NCBI GenBank assembly: GCA_009192285.1
Contig: WBVU01000003.1
Location: 3,875,973-3,939,972, forward strand
Source: Morchella semilibera
Taxonomy: Eukaryota; Ascomycota; Pezizomycetes; Pezizales; Morchellaceae
DNA: 64,000 bases
Direction of reading: 5' to 3'
The notes beneath the pieces were generated by a model. That model was not told the DNA's origin. It did no database searches and was given only the letters and a program-made list of their open reading frames with translations. Of this stretch, positions 11,215 through 22,645 are shown one piece after another. The first letter of the stretch is position 1; each line of letters opens with the position of its first letter. The position numbers and the translations under genes are program-made.

Positions 11215-13236
11215 TGCTAATGGGAACGGACTGCACGCAACTTTTGTCTTTGGTGGGGTTTTCTAATCGTGAGAATTTCTTTTTGGTTGCTACACGCTTG
11301 GCTGCATGAGGAATTGGTGAAAAAAAAAAAGCTTGTTTTTAAGCCGCCAAAATCTGACTTATATTCATTGAGGTTTTTAATAGTTGAGATGTATGTCTGG
11401 GTCCTTTTTGGGGCTATTTAGAGCCATCATACTTGTTACTAAAGATACGAAAACTCCTCCCCGGGCACTGTATATCGCAATAGTTACTTTAATACGGTAG
11501 AGTAGATATACTACCAGAATAGGAACCCTATCCATTGGGAGTACTCTGAGCTGAGCTCCTGTGATAGTTGGTGGTTCGAATTTAATGTGGTATTATTGCA
11601 TACATGCACGCATTCAAAATCTTATGTGTACAATGGTCCAGTCTTCTTGGTAGGTACTGTAGTAGTTTAATTAGTCGAGTGAGCGAATTCAAAGTAGGAT
11701 TACGGCACAAACGGGGGTCAGAGGGGACAGGGCAAAAGTGTCATACCTTATATCAGGGATACAATACTCGGTATTGGCGCGGTAAAGGTTCTCCAAGTGT
11801 GGGTGTACAACTCGAGCTATCTCGGGTTAGTTAAAGTCCATTTTTATGCATAGATCTAGAAACACATAAATCGTGAGTTTTGAGATAAGCGAAATTTGGA
11901 GCCCGGATACTTGTTGTGCCTTGGAGTGTTGATTGATGGATTCGATATGTGTACGTGTGTTATGTTTGATAAGGGGAGGGAAACTTTGCTACCCGAGGTT
12001 TGTGCTTAGTTGATGCGAACATCGCTACTCCTCCTCCCAACGTCATACATCCTGCTATGATGTCTCCAAACACACCCACTCTTGTTTTCTGCCTCAGGCC
12101 GATCATCGTTCTAGTATCCTCCCGAAAACCGTTTCAGGCATCAGGAGTATCACGAGGCATTCAGCATATCTTCTTATCCCGACATTTAATTAACGGAATT
12201 TAAATGTATAGTATCTACACATGATGTAAATCTTTCCATTATCCCACGTATGCTAATATCAAATTTAACTAATACTTTTAGCTTCCGAATAAAGGAAACC
12301 TGAAACAACTGGGAATCAATATATTCACCAATGAAGTACCTGTGGTGTGGGTCTGAAATTATAACCTGCATATATGTAGTTCCTTAAGACCATTGTCGGA
12401 AACATGCCCATGATTTGCGGCCGATTGGCATCAAATTTACCACAGGACATCACTATTTCCATTAGTACGTGCTAATGTACTTAGTACGCGCAGGCTTTGG
12501 TTGTATGTTAATCGACACGTGCACACACTAGCCCTTGTTAGCTTGCGCCCGACATGTTAGCCAGATTGCTATCAGAGTTTCAGGGGGATCCGCAGGGGAG
12601 ACATCTTCGACTTTCCTCATCCCTCAAGGTTTGAGTTTTGTTAGTTTGTGCGCAATTTACAGGCAGCTTCCCTCCCGCCCCCCCGCCCCCACCCCTCACT
12701 GACCATCAGGTTTTTTGACTGGCAAAAGAGGAGAAAGGGTGCTTTCCAAAAAGCACCTGCTCCTAGGCGTTATTTTAAGAAGAAAAATGTACAAACAAGG
12801 ATAATCATGCTCCACCCCGCGACAGAACAAGAAAGACAAGACCGGGGGTCTCTATTACCTAGAAGTAAGTAGTAGTATAAAGAGATAAGAGAGATGGAAT
12901 GTTCCAGCTAAAATGACCCGATGTGCTCCAGACAAACAAAAACAGGTAGCTTCCGTGAAAGCTTGAAAACAATTATTGTCGTTATCTATCGACCCCGAAA
13001 AGTCTGCTTCACGTCTCCCTGTCATTCAACAACACAGTCTCCGTCACCACATACACACTTATGGTCCATTTAGGTCAGGCCAAAAAGGAAACAATAAAAA
13101 AAAGAAACCATAAAAAATGCTCATTAAAAGTTTCCAACATTCACGCTATTGTGATATTAATAAATAGCAACCCATTATCTACAAGCAACTATCGAGATAG
13201 TAGCAGTCGATAATGCTACTAAATGTTTAAAGACGT
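11215..13236. other. intergenic
   Basis: No supported gene. Upstream of the methyltransferase start (11215 onward) the DNA is A/T-rich with an A run near 11320. Nearest the wall-protein gene the sequence is its 3' flank. An isolated CGAGTGA without its second box occurs near 11678. Confidence 0.5.
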
Positions 13237-13747
13237 TTACAGGAGGTAAGCAGCGGCACCGATCAAACCGGCAAGAGCACCAGCAGCAACGGTGGCCCTG
13301 TTGGCAGATCCCTCGAATACAGGACTGCTGGGGGTAGCACTGACAGTGGCGAGAGGGACAGTGGTGGCGTTGCCGTGAGCAGAAGTGCTAGGCTTAGAAG
13401 TGGCCAAGACGGTTCCGTTGGTGTAGGCGGGGGCAGAAGTTGTGAGGGCTCCGGAGGAAGAGCTAATTATGGTACGGGTGCAAGGGCAGTTACTGATGGT
13501 TAAAGTGGTGGGCTAGGTTGAATCAATTAGTTTCAATGTTCGGACAGAACTAGGTCGAAGCCTCTATACATACCTCAGTGACGGTGTATGTCTTGTTTCC
13601 CTCGACGACCTCAGTAGGGAGAGGGCAGTAAGTGGTATACTGAGTGACAACCTGAGTGATGGTATGCTCGGTGGCAGTACCATTTTTGACATGAGCAGAA
13701 ACGGCAACTGCGGAGAGGGCAATAGTGAAGACGGTTGAGAAACGCAT
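13237..13747 (-). CDS. small GPI-anchored cell-wall protein
   Basis: Two exons (13574-13747 and 13237-13512) give a 149-residue protein. The 61-nt intron has a GTATGT donor and an ACCTAG acceptor, and joining keeps the frame. The N-terminus is a typical signal peptide (MRFSTVFTIALSAVAVSA, cleavage about residue 18). The body is Ser/Thr-rich with N-glycosylation sites and the wall-protein patterns TTYCPLPT, NKTYTVTEPTTLTI and NCPC. The C-terminus has a small-residue omega region (near GSANR) followed by a hydrophobic tail ending AAAYLL, as expected for GPI attachment. It resembles the fungal Sed1/flocculin-like and ccg-type small wall proteins. These are often abundant and stress- or development-regulated, but the sequence does not show that here. 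Function is likely structural in the cell wall. Confidence 0.9.
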
Positions 13748-16700
13748 TTTGGCTGAGTTGGGTTTTGTGGGGTGGGTATATTATTGGTGGTAGGGGTTTC
13801 AGGTATTAAAACGAATGAATTCACTTAAAGCGAGGACTATATCGAGCACAAAAAGCGAGAGTATAGAAGCGATTGTGGGTGGTGAAGGAAGGGGATTCTT
13901 GGTAGAAGGAGAATCAGTGGGGTTTTATACAATCGTAAAGGGGTGGGAAACTATCCTCGAGAAACTGGGGGGATAATATGAACAGGCGCCAGTTGACAGG
14001 GGCCTACTATAGAGTAAAATACAGTAACAAGGATTACGAATTCCGGAAAAGGTACATGTAGGCAAGTGGAAATGGATTTTCTATAAAGGACTTTGACGGC
14101 TTCTTTTTGGGAGAGTACTCTAAAGGCCTTAGAGTGAAATTACGGAAAAGGAAGGATAGTTAATTGACTATGTGCATCACCATACTACAAAGCAGGCCGG
14201 TTTAGTTCCATGTGCGTTGGTTGGATGAGCAGGCATAGACAGATGCCCATCCTGCAAGAAGATATCATCATCTCTCGCCTGGCGCAGGTACAAAAGAAAA
14301 AGATTACAAGGAAAAACCCCCAGGATAGACAAATGATTGGCACACGCCACTAAGCTAGTATCCTGACAAGGCACTTATCTGCACATCTAGGTAAGTAGAT
14401 TCATACAGGTGCGCAACAGACATCACCGTCCGAACAAATCTAAACAGCGATATCGATCCCGGCTGTTAACAAGAGTACTATACAGGCACTACTGCAAGCT
14501 GAATCATCCAATGGATAAGTGATAATGACATCCACCGCTTCAGCCATAAAAACGGGCGTCGGATTGACAGTTGGACGCCTCAAAGCATGGCAGTTACCTG
14601 TGCTCAGGTCCCCCACAAAGCTATTCGAGCCGCACAACATTACATGTAGCACTATGTAGGTGGTCCGTTTCCCCCGGAACCAACACAGTTTGATCTGCGC
14701 TGTTATCCACCCCTTGCAGGACGTGCAGGCTTTTGTGTTACTGCAAAACGTCTCCTTCAAAGTTCCTTTTGGCTACTCTCGCGTATATTACGACATACTG
14801 GATGGAATTGGGATTTTAGTCGCTCTACATACTAGTCAAAAATACAGGTTCAAATCCTCTTGCTTCCTAGAAAGCCCCTGAGAGCCCTATACTTTCTTCC
14901 TCGCAGAGCTTTGGATCACCATGAGACATGCATAGATCTTACGTCCAAGCGAAAAGAAATTTCCGTTTATCTACACAAAGTTTCTCCGGATCCTCGTTTC
15001 ACACCCGCCTTGGTCAGACTCCATGTTCAAAGTGCATAAGGTCATCTGAATTTCGTAACCTGTTTTGTGCTCACTCATATGGATCTCACCCGCTATGGTA
15101 TCGGTTGGGTTCGCCATCTAGATCAATGATCAACCGGGGATGTTATGGGAAGAATTGCTCAAGCTGAAATTAAATAACCGAAATTGCGTTTATGTTTTTT
15201 CCCCAGGGTACATATGTAGCGTCTTTCGCGCAGAATTGGAGGCCTGCTAACTAATAACTCTTAGACAAGGATCGAACGCGGAGTACCTGATTCTTTGTGG
15301 GGGTTGATATTTACGGTGATGGTCTATCTGTGTCCCCGGTCCATCTAGGAAGGCCAGCGGGTACGGGTACGTATAGCTAAGTCGGGACAAACCCCGGGGG
15401 AATCATCCCAGGACCATCTCCGCACCGGAATCATAAATAGGTATTTCTGTAGTACTAATGAGTGATTACCTGTATTTATTACACGTGTTTGCGGCTCACA
15501 TCCGAAAGTACTGTATATGCTCTGCTTGCTCTAATCGATACCCTTAATTTAGAAGCCCAGCTTACCAAAGAGTGTCTCATGCTTATAGATCATTCTAGTA
15601 TCTAAATAATTTCCAGCTCTCTACGGCAATTTTTATTGACGCCCGTCATAATCATTAGACTGACGGCGTCGAGTGATCCTGAGTGCATACATTCATCGGG
15701 TCTCAAACCGTCAATCCCGTCTGTCTAGCGAGAGAGGGCGCTTACACAAGAGATCGAATCGGTCAAACACATTCGGGTCAAATCCCACTCAGGTACTCCT
15801 ATTTATATAATCCTGATGTTTTTTTTTCTCTCGCCACGTTCTAATAAAAGTTCAACATATACATACTTGTATATATGTGGTCTGTCATGTCATACGGTAC
15901 ATCAAACTTTAACAAAAATATTTTGTGACCGATCCTTCCAACATCAATCTGGACAGCGTTTCAAATAGGCTATTATTGCACTGATGGCATTGATTGATCC
16001 GGAGAGATGAATTCCTTTGTACGTCCTTCCTTGCGTTAGGGATTTTTGAGAAGGGAAAAATGCCCCCGTATTCAATGATGGGAGACGGGTATCCCGAGTC
16101 GTACACTCGTACATTATGGTGTTTACAGGATATTCAACTCACCCGCTCGTATCCTATCTCTATATCAATGTGATTTGCGGTAAGAAAAAGAATAAATGAT
16201 CGCCGTTGAGTTTCCAACTTGGGCAAGGAGTGAACGTTCAGTGGCTGAGAACTAAAGTTGTCTCTAACGAGTTGATGGTTATCTACCAGCGAATTGTACC
16301 GAACCCCCGACATCAACGGGGATAAAGCAAATATGTGCGTTCAGCTGCTGTGAAATTTGGATCTCTCATTTGAGGTCGTGTATCATGCCAGTACTCTGAT
16401 CATTTGTTTTAATGAATAGAACCTCTCTAGTGATTTGGTATGTACACTGACGATTGATCTGGGGCCCTATTAGAACACGGGCGATTCCTTTGGTTCTGGT
16501 TCTGTTGCTTGTGGAACGGTGTTGCGATAAGAGTGCGTGTGGGGTGTTGGTTGACATTAAGCTAGAAGGGTGAGAACTGGTCCAGAGCTCAGCTCGAACA
16601 CGACAGCTCACTCGGAGGATGATAAGATTAAACGTGTGCTACCGGTCCGTGATATGGTTCGCCCTGAGGGGATTTTTCCAGTCAAAAACAAAGAAAAAAA

Positions 16701-16970
16701 ACTCCCACATAACTTATTTGGAAGTGAGGATACCCGGGTTTGAGACTTTAGAATTTTTTAAAAAACCGCACCAGCTTTAAACCGATATTTTAATTGTTTT
16801 TCGTTCGCCGTGCGCCTAAATACGCCTACATATATATGTGATTTTCGCTGCAAGTATCGTAAAATAATATCTGGCAAGACCTCACAATAAAAACATAAAA
16901 AAAGCAGGAGAAAAAAATAATAATAATGTGGGAAATACTCGTAGGCACAATATTCCACATATTCCCCCCC
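13748..16970. other. intergenic
   Basis: The first part is the promoter side of the wall-protein gene. The rest shows only short frames with no recognisable content. TACATGTA occurs at 14053 and 14641. A tRNA B-box-like GGTTCAAATCC occurs near 14847, but no matching A box or acceptor stem is present. Confidence 0.45.
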
Positions 16971-18630
16971 TTATCTCTTCGTCTCCTCCCTACTCAGCCA
17001 ACTCTGAACGCCGCAGAAAGCATAGCAGGCTTCTACCCGCTCTTTGGGATCCAAGAGGTCCCAAAATCGAGTTTTCTGAATCTTAAGTTTATCCCAATCC
17101 TTCCCCTCCTTTGTCTGGAAGAATTCGTGTTTGAAATCTGGCATCCTTCCAGTCTCAAGGTATCTCAGATAAGGCTGTGAAACAGAAATATGAGAGATTG
17201 AGACGTGATGGTGGAGAGAAGTCATAATAAATATCTATTGACAAAGGTGGCGAGTTAGACGGATTCATCATATGGAAGTAGGGAGTAACACAAAGCATAC
17301 ATCATCACGATATTTTTCTCCTTTGCCTACGGCTCTATATCGAATTTTTTTTTCCGTTTTGCCTTCTTTACCGGGACGAGGACCCTTTCTTCTGTCTTGG
17401 GCCATGCTAAGTGTAGCAGCAATTTCTCGGGCAATTCCTATAACATCATCGGCCAACACTGAGTCATCATCATCGCCATCATCATCGCCATCATCACCAT
17501 CACCATCACCATCATCACCATCACCGTCACCACCATCCTTCCTCACCATCTTTTCGTCATCAATGTCCATTTTATCAACTCCTAATTGCTTGACTTCAAG
17601 AATATCTATTCTTCGAGCAGCAGCTGCCGCCGCCTTCTTCTTCTTCCTAGCTGCCTCATAAGCTGCGGTTCGGAATCTTGTCTCATGGCGGACCTGCATT
17701 CCCATCACAGGCCCTTCGACAAGCCCAGCACGAGCTTCAGCAGGAAGTTTAGGGGTAAGATAGATGTAGTTCGTCAAATGTACCAAGAATTTGGATTTCT
17801 GGAAGCAAACTATCGGGGGAGCCCTTGGAGCACTTTGTATGAGCCAACTGCATTAGCAGAGTCCCCTTTTGTGGAATTAAGAACTGGGGTCAATACTAAA
17901 CCCGCACACCATATCCCCAACATATGGGCTCAATGAAATTCTTCACAAGCTCTTCCCTGAACTTCTCCGGCATTGAAAATTTTTCTGGCTTCTTGTCACC
18001 CCCCTTGTCTTCGTCACCCCCGCTAACATCCCCACCAGATTCTCCCGATTCTCCACTAGCTCTTCCCTTTTTCTCTACACCACCTTCGACCTCTTCCTCT
18101 GCTTTCCGTTTCCCAGTCCCTTGCTCGGATTTTTCTTCGTTATCGCTTTGAGCCAAAGAAACATCAGACGAAACGGGAGACGTTGGATAGTACGGCTTTA
18201 GCAGTTCCATTGCTTGAAAGAAACGATACATGTGACCCAATCTAATCGTCTTATTTTTCCTTGACAAGACATCAAACGCATCATTATTGGCTATTAGGAG
18301 CTCTTTCTTCCTCTCTGAGAACGTCTTATCATCCTCTGCTGGAAACCAATCACCTTCGGGCAACATCTTCTCGATAGGAATATCATACTCGACTGAAACA
18401 CCGAGGGCGTCGAGGTGTCCGGTAGTAACGTCAGTAGCTTTCTTTATTTTCTGGATGTACGAATAAAAAGATTTATATTCGTCTGGTGGGGTGAAAGATG
18501 TTACAGACGCATCAGGCGCGGAAGTGTAACGTGGGAAGACTTTAGGACCCTTGAAAGGCGCCGGAGGTTTGACAGCCCCGGCCGCTCCAGTCTGAGGTTG
18601 GGTGACAATGGTCGCCCAGCTGGTAAACAT
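16971..18630 (-). CDS. hypothetical protein with acidic Asp/Gly tract
   Basis: Probably three exons: 17908-18630, 17301-17798 and 16971-17174, giving about 474 residues. The 126-nt last intron (GTATGC to CACAG) keeps phase clearly. The first intron boundary is my best fit (GTGCGG to TTCCAG), but other acceptors within 60 nt are possible. The start is the ATG at 18630. Upstream codons are open only from a non-ATG codon. The N-terminal 100 residues look ordered and carry GDWFP near residue 95. The middle has a Lys/Glu-rich and Ser/Gly-rich disordered region, then an Ala/Lys helix, then an Asp/Gly run encoded by ATC/CAT repeats. The last 70 residues are ordered and rich in aromatic and charged residues. 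I recognise no family. Confidence 0.7.
17462..17546. repeat. CAT/ATC trinucleotide tract inside a coding exon
   Basis: Near-perfect CAT, CAC and CATCAC units. On the minus strand it encodes an Asp/Gly run of about 28 residues in the hypothetical acidic protein. Length polymorphism between strains would stay in frame. Confidence 0.85.
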
Positions 18631-21339
18631 CTTGTTGGAACGGTTGGGTCTGGGTGCTGGGGGAGAACGACCGAATATGTCTGCCCGTCTACAAAGACTT
18701 AGTAGAAGGGAGAGGAGGAGCACTGAAGCTCAAGGCTCGGAGGGAGAGTAACTGCGGAGGTTGTGGCCACGTTATTGTGCAGAAGCACAAGAGTGGGTAC
18801 GGGTCCGAGGCTAGTAGCTGCTCGTTGATCTTTCTGTTCTCTTGGTTCACACCGCAATGCAGGAATCATGCATTCAGAAGGAAACGGCTTCCCTGGATAT
18901 TGGCGCGATATTGCTTCGATCGCCGGCCTAAACGACTACTACTCTACGTAAAGTGCAAAATACACTCACCTAATAGTACTGCACAATGCCCTATCGTGAG
19001 ATCGTATCTTAATCTACAGTCGATGGGAGTGAAATGAGGTCGATGATACATGCAAAAGTTGATGGAGCCTTAAACTCTACCCGTTTCTCGCACACTCATT
19101 TTTTAGTGGGGAGGGGGAGGACCGGGAGCACTTTGGTGCGGGTGGAGCGTGCGTCGAATCAGAAGTGATGCGGCTCGGTTAGCAAGCGTTCACAAGCGCG
19201 ATGTGTGGCTCGCGCATGGAGCCCTAAGCCGCATCCAACCCCATAGGATGCTGAAGCCGAGGGAATATTGCAAGACAAGGCCATATAGATACATGATTAC
19301 ATATATTATCGTGGTGGATTCAAGGCTATAAATTACTCATAGGCATTATTTGATTCTTTCCCCTGGGTGCGGGAGAGTGGATTATGGAGTGATTGTGAAA
19401 AGGTTCCCCGATTGCTTCAAATACCTCTCACTAGCTACGAGATCTCCAATGCCCACGAACTGAGACTTCTCATGACACATAAAAACAGAAGCTGATTTCA
19501 ACTTAGTCCTCTATGGATTTAACAAAGCGCACGCTCTTCGAACCATAAAGCAGACGGGTCGGGGATCCGGATACAATACTACATGTATATACCTCTGAGC
19601 CAACCAAGACCCAAACTCCTACTGGGTTAGCATGCCTTAAATGTATGTACTTGGCAGATGGGAAGCAGAAATAATGGATTACAAATTTTTTTATACTAGA
19701 GGAGTCGTTATTGGGGTAGGTTCCAAACAAGGTGTCATATGGTAGGCTCTTCTTATCGAGTGGTAGCGGTCCAACGTGTTTGTCTTTTAGATGCCGATTC
19801 GAGATTCTGAGTAAGATAACACATCTAGAGACCACTGGCGGGATTTTTTCCACGCCGTTGTGAATCGGGAATTGCGTGCTTTTGCGGCCTCTATTAGCAG
19901 TTGTCGCGGTACCCCGGATGTTAGAGGTATCAGGCGACAAAAAACAACAGCAGGCAAAAAAAAAATAAAAAAATAAAGGCTGCGTAAATGCCGTTCCGCT
20001 AATAAGTTAAAATCGTGGAGCGAGTATTAGGACCTGCTTCAATTTCGTTTTTGCCTAAACCTTCCTACTCTAGGAGCCTTCACATATTCAACCCAAGGGT
20101 CATGGAAGTGGCAATGCAATGAATACCTTACTCTGGAGATATCCTGCAGGGCATTGGGCTTTTTCAAAACCGCACGCATTTAGAGATGCCGCTAATAGAT
20201 AGAAAGTATAGCATGATTAGGGTTCGAGCCATCCGGGTTTAATAAGTCTGCTTGGTGGTACTTGGTGTTACCCATCATGTTTTCAATATGCCCAACAAAT
20301 GGCTGTTGTACCTATCAAAGACCAAACGACGTTGTCTTCAATCACAGCTTGTCACTCGAATCTGGAAATTAGCAGCACTTCTAGCTTAAGCTTCATTGAC
20401 CTAACCGCTAGATGGGCCCGATAGGGTTGCGCATGTGTACCTTACAGAACTGATTCGGGGCTGAAATCAGGTTTTCATACGCTGGGAAACACCATCACAT
20501 CCCCACGTCACACGCCGTACACCACCGACGTGGTCGTGCTCCCCCAGAGGCCTGGCTCTTCTCTTCGTTTGATCTACTGAGCATGATTCGTCCCGACCAC
20601 AATTTTTTGTCAGCCGACGAAGTAATAATTATTTCCCCATAAAAAATACAAACTGGGTTAACAGCCTCTCCAAAATACGTGGGCCACCCCACCCACCCAC
20701 CCATCGGTTAAGTTTTCAGTCCTGGTCGTGTCGCAGTGGAACACGTTTGTCCTTGGTATTGGAACCAATACGCCCTGGGGAAGTATTAAGTCGATTATGG
20801 GATTATCGTGATGGTCCCCATTGGCAAGAATTGTTCCATGGGCTTACTCTATCGGTGTAAAGAGGGCACACCGCCCTGTGCTTTGGCGGTAGGTTGCAAA
20901 GCTTCCGTCTAATACGGCGCACGGGACTACTAGTGCGAAAATCGCAAACTACCTACGAGCTGAATAAATCCAAAAAAACAGGAAAAAAAAAAAAAGTCGG
21001 GTGGGGTGTGTGCCATTGCTCTAGAATATAGAGTGGGCAGGCTCCCACAGAAATCAATACTCTACACAATCATCACTCTCTATCAGTTGGCCGTTTCTTC
21101 GACCTGCAAAAAAAGCCAGTCTTTAGTACGTCTTTATTTTCTTTCAGGAATCGCAGGTCGGTTTTACTTCCAAAAAAAAAAAAAAAAAAAACTCAACTTA
21201 ATATATCTCCTAATACGGTTGGTCACCCCTCTCGACTTTCTTACAAGATCGGTTTCATGTTCTCTCTGTCACGCTCCCCCCTGCCTAAAAACATGGTTTC
21301 TGGGCAAATTTATAACGTTTACAGCCACTTATTACCACA
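18631..21339. other. intergenic
   Basis: No supported gene. The longest frame (19503-19940, minus) lacks family features and a good start. One TACATGTA lies at 19580. A full CGAGTGA-N6-RTGA element lies at 20342-20358 (minus strand). The last part, ending in an A run (21173-21190) and CT-rich sequence, is the promoter side of the phosphatase gene. Confidence 0.45.
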
Positions 21340-21979
21340 ATGTCTCGCGAAACTCTGCAATTCCACCGCAAGCTTATTGCCAAAGACCACACACTTCCGT
21401 GCGTCCGCTACCGTTCCATGAACCAGATTCTCCCCAATCTCTTCCTTGGCGAGTAAGTACCTCTCTCTTTAAAAAAAAAAAAGAAAAAAGAAAGGAGATA
21501 ATTCAAAACTAACCCGACATCTAGTTGCAAGGCTATTCTCGACCCCGTATCCATCATAAATAACAATATCAGCCATGTGCTTTCCCTAAGACTCACCCCT
21601 ACACACATCCGCTCGTTGGTGGGTGTAACGCATTGCCAAATATATATCGATGACTCCGAGGACCAGTGGCTCCTTGATGGCCTGAATGCCGCGATAGAAT
21701 TCATTGAGCATGCGATGAATAGGGGGGGAACCGTTTTGGTGCACTGCCAGGAGGGACGGAGTAGAAGTGCTTCCGTCGTCATCGCTTTTGGTCAGTTGTT
21801 CTAGAGGTATAAAAGGGAGGCCAAGTGCTAACGGAAACACTATGCCCATAGTTATGAAGCATTTCCAAGTATCATATGAGGAGGCATGGTCATACGTCCG
21901 AAAACAGCGGCCGGTTGCGAGCCCAAACCCAGGGTTTGTGGAACAGCTAAAGATCTGGGAATACCGAGGCTACTTGTAG
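21340..21979 (+). CDS. small dual-specificity protein phosphatase
   Basis: Three exons (21340-21452, 21525-21790, 21852-21979) give 168 residues. The phases join exactly, and both introns end in TAG, the second with a CTAAC branch site. The protein begins with a short arm, then NQILPNLFLGD, the usual entry to a DUSP domain. The signature HCQEGRSRS supplies the loop with nucleophile Cys112 and Arg118, and Asp81 in IDDSED is the likely general acid. The C-terminal helix pattern EEAWSYVRKQRP and NPGF are also standard. At 168 residues it is a bare catalytic domain without targeting extensions, like small atypical DUSPs. It should dephosphorylate phospho-Tyr/Ser/Thr or a related phosphosubstrate. 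The substrate cannot be told from sequence. Confidence 0.9.
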
Positions 21980-22645
21980 TCGCGCAATACAGAATCTATG
22001 TTTTAGGGATATATATAAAGGGTTTGAGTGATCTGATCTGGGGAGACTTTTACCGGTAAAAGCTTCTTTGGCCTGCAGGCAGGAAGTTAGTTCCGCACAC
22101 TCATTTGTATCATATTTTCTTTTGTAGAAGGAGTTACTTGATCCGTTCATTGGAAAAGCTGGCGTTTTCAGGGAACAGAAATATATGTTATCATTTCAAA
22201 AACCTTGACAGGACCATTAGTGTAACTCGAGTGACTCCTTGTGACGGATAGCCAAGCTTCTGATAAATGACATCACGCAGGGATGTAGCACATGATTGTA
22301 CTACGAGGAGGGAATATGTTTAATGCGGTAATAGCATTTACGAGCCTATTCAAGCCGGTTGTGAACATTATCAATGTGTGACACTTCATAAACACGATCC
22401 ATGAATGTAAGGAAATAATTAACAAAAACGAACGTGTGATCATTTGACATTCTACCACCAAATCTCGCGAGAAATAAGAGGGGTGTGCATGCAGCAGGCC
22501 ATCCAAAACCCGTAAAGATCCAAGACCCCATCGCAAAATGAATATCGAACTGGGCAAAAACAGAGGAGGAGGGGTATAAAACAAAACAAAAACAAAAAAC
22601 ATATAGGGAATGAGTGACTATCCCGTGAATATAATTTCCTATATT
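21980..22645. other. convergent intergenic space
   Basis: Lies between the 3' ends of the phosphatase and the acyltransferase. It contains one full CGAGTGA-N6-RTGA element on the plus strand (22228-22244), so in this case the element is not near any gene start. No other feature is seen. Confidence 0.55.

Noticed and set aside
14780-14880. tRNA-like B box GGTTCAAATCC near 14847, and GTTCGAACCC near 53968
   Set aside because: No A box at the right distance and no acceptor stem pairing in either case.
17272-17661. plus-strand frame of Ser/Pro repeats
   Set aside because: It reads the CAT/ATC tract of the hypothetical acidic protein from the wrong strand.
19503-19940. 145-codon minus-strand frame
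   Set aside because: No recognisable domain, weak start context and no splice partners. I treat it as chance.
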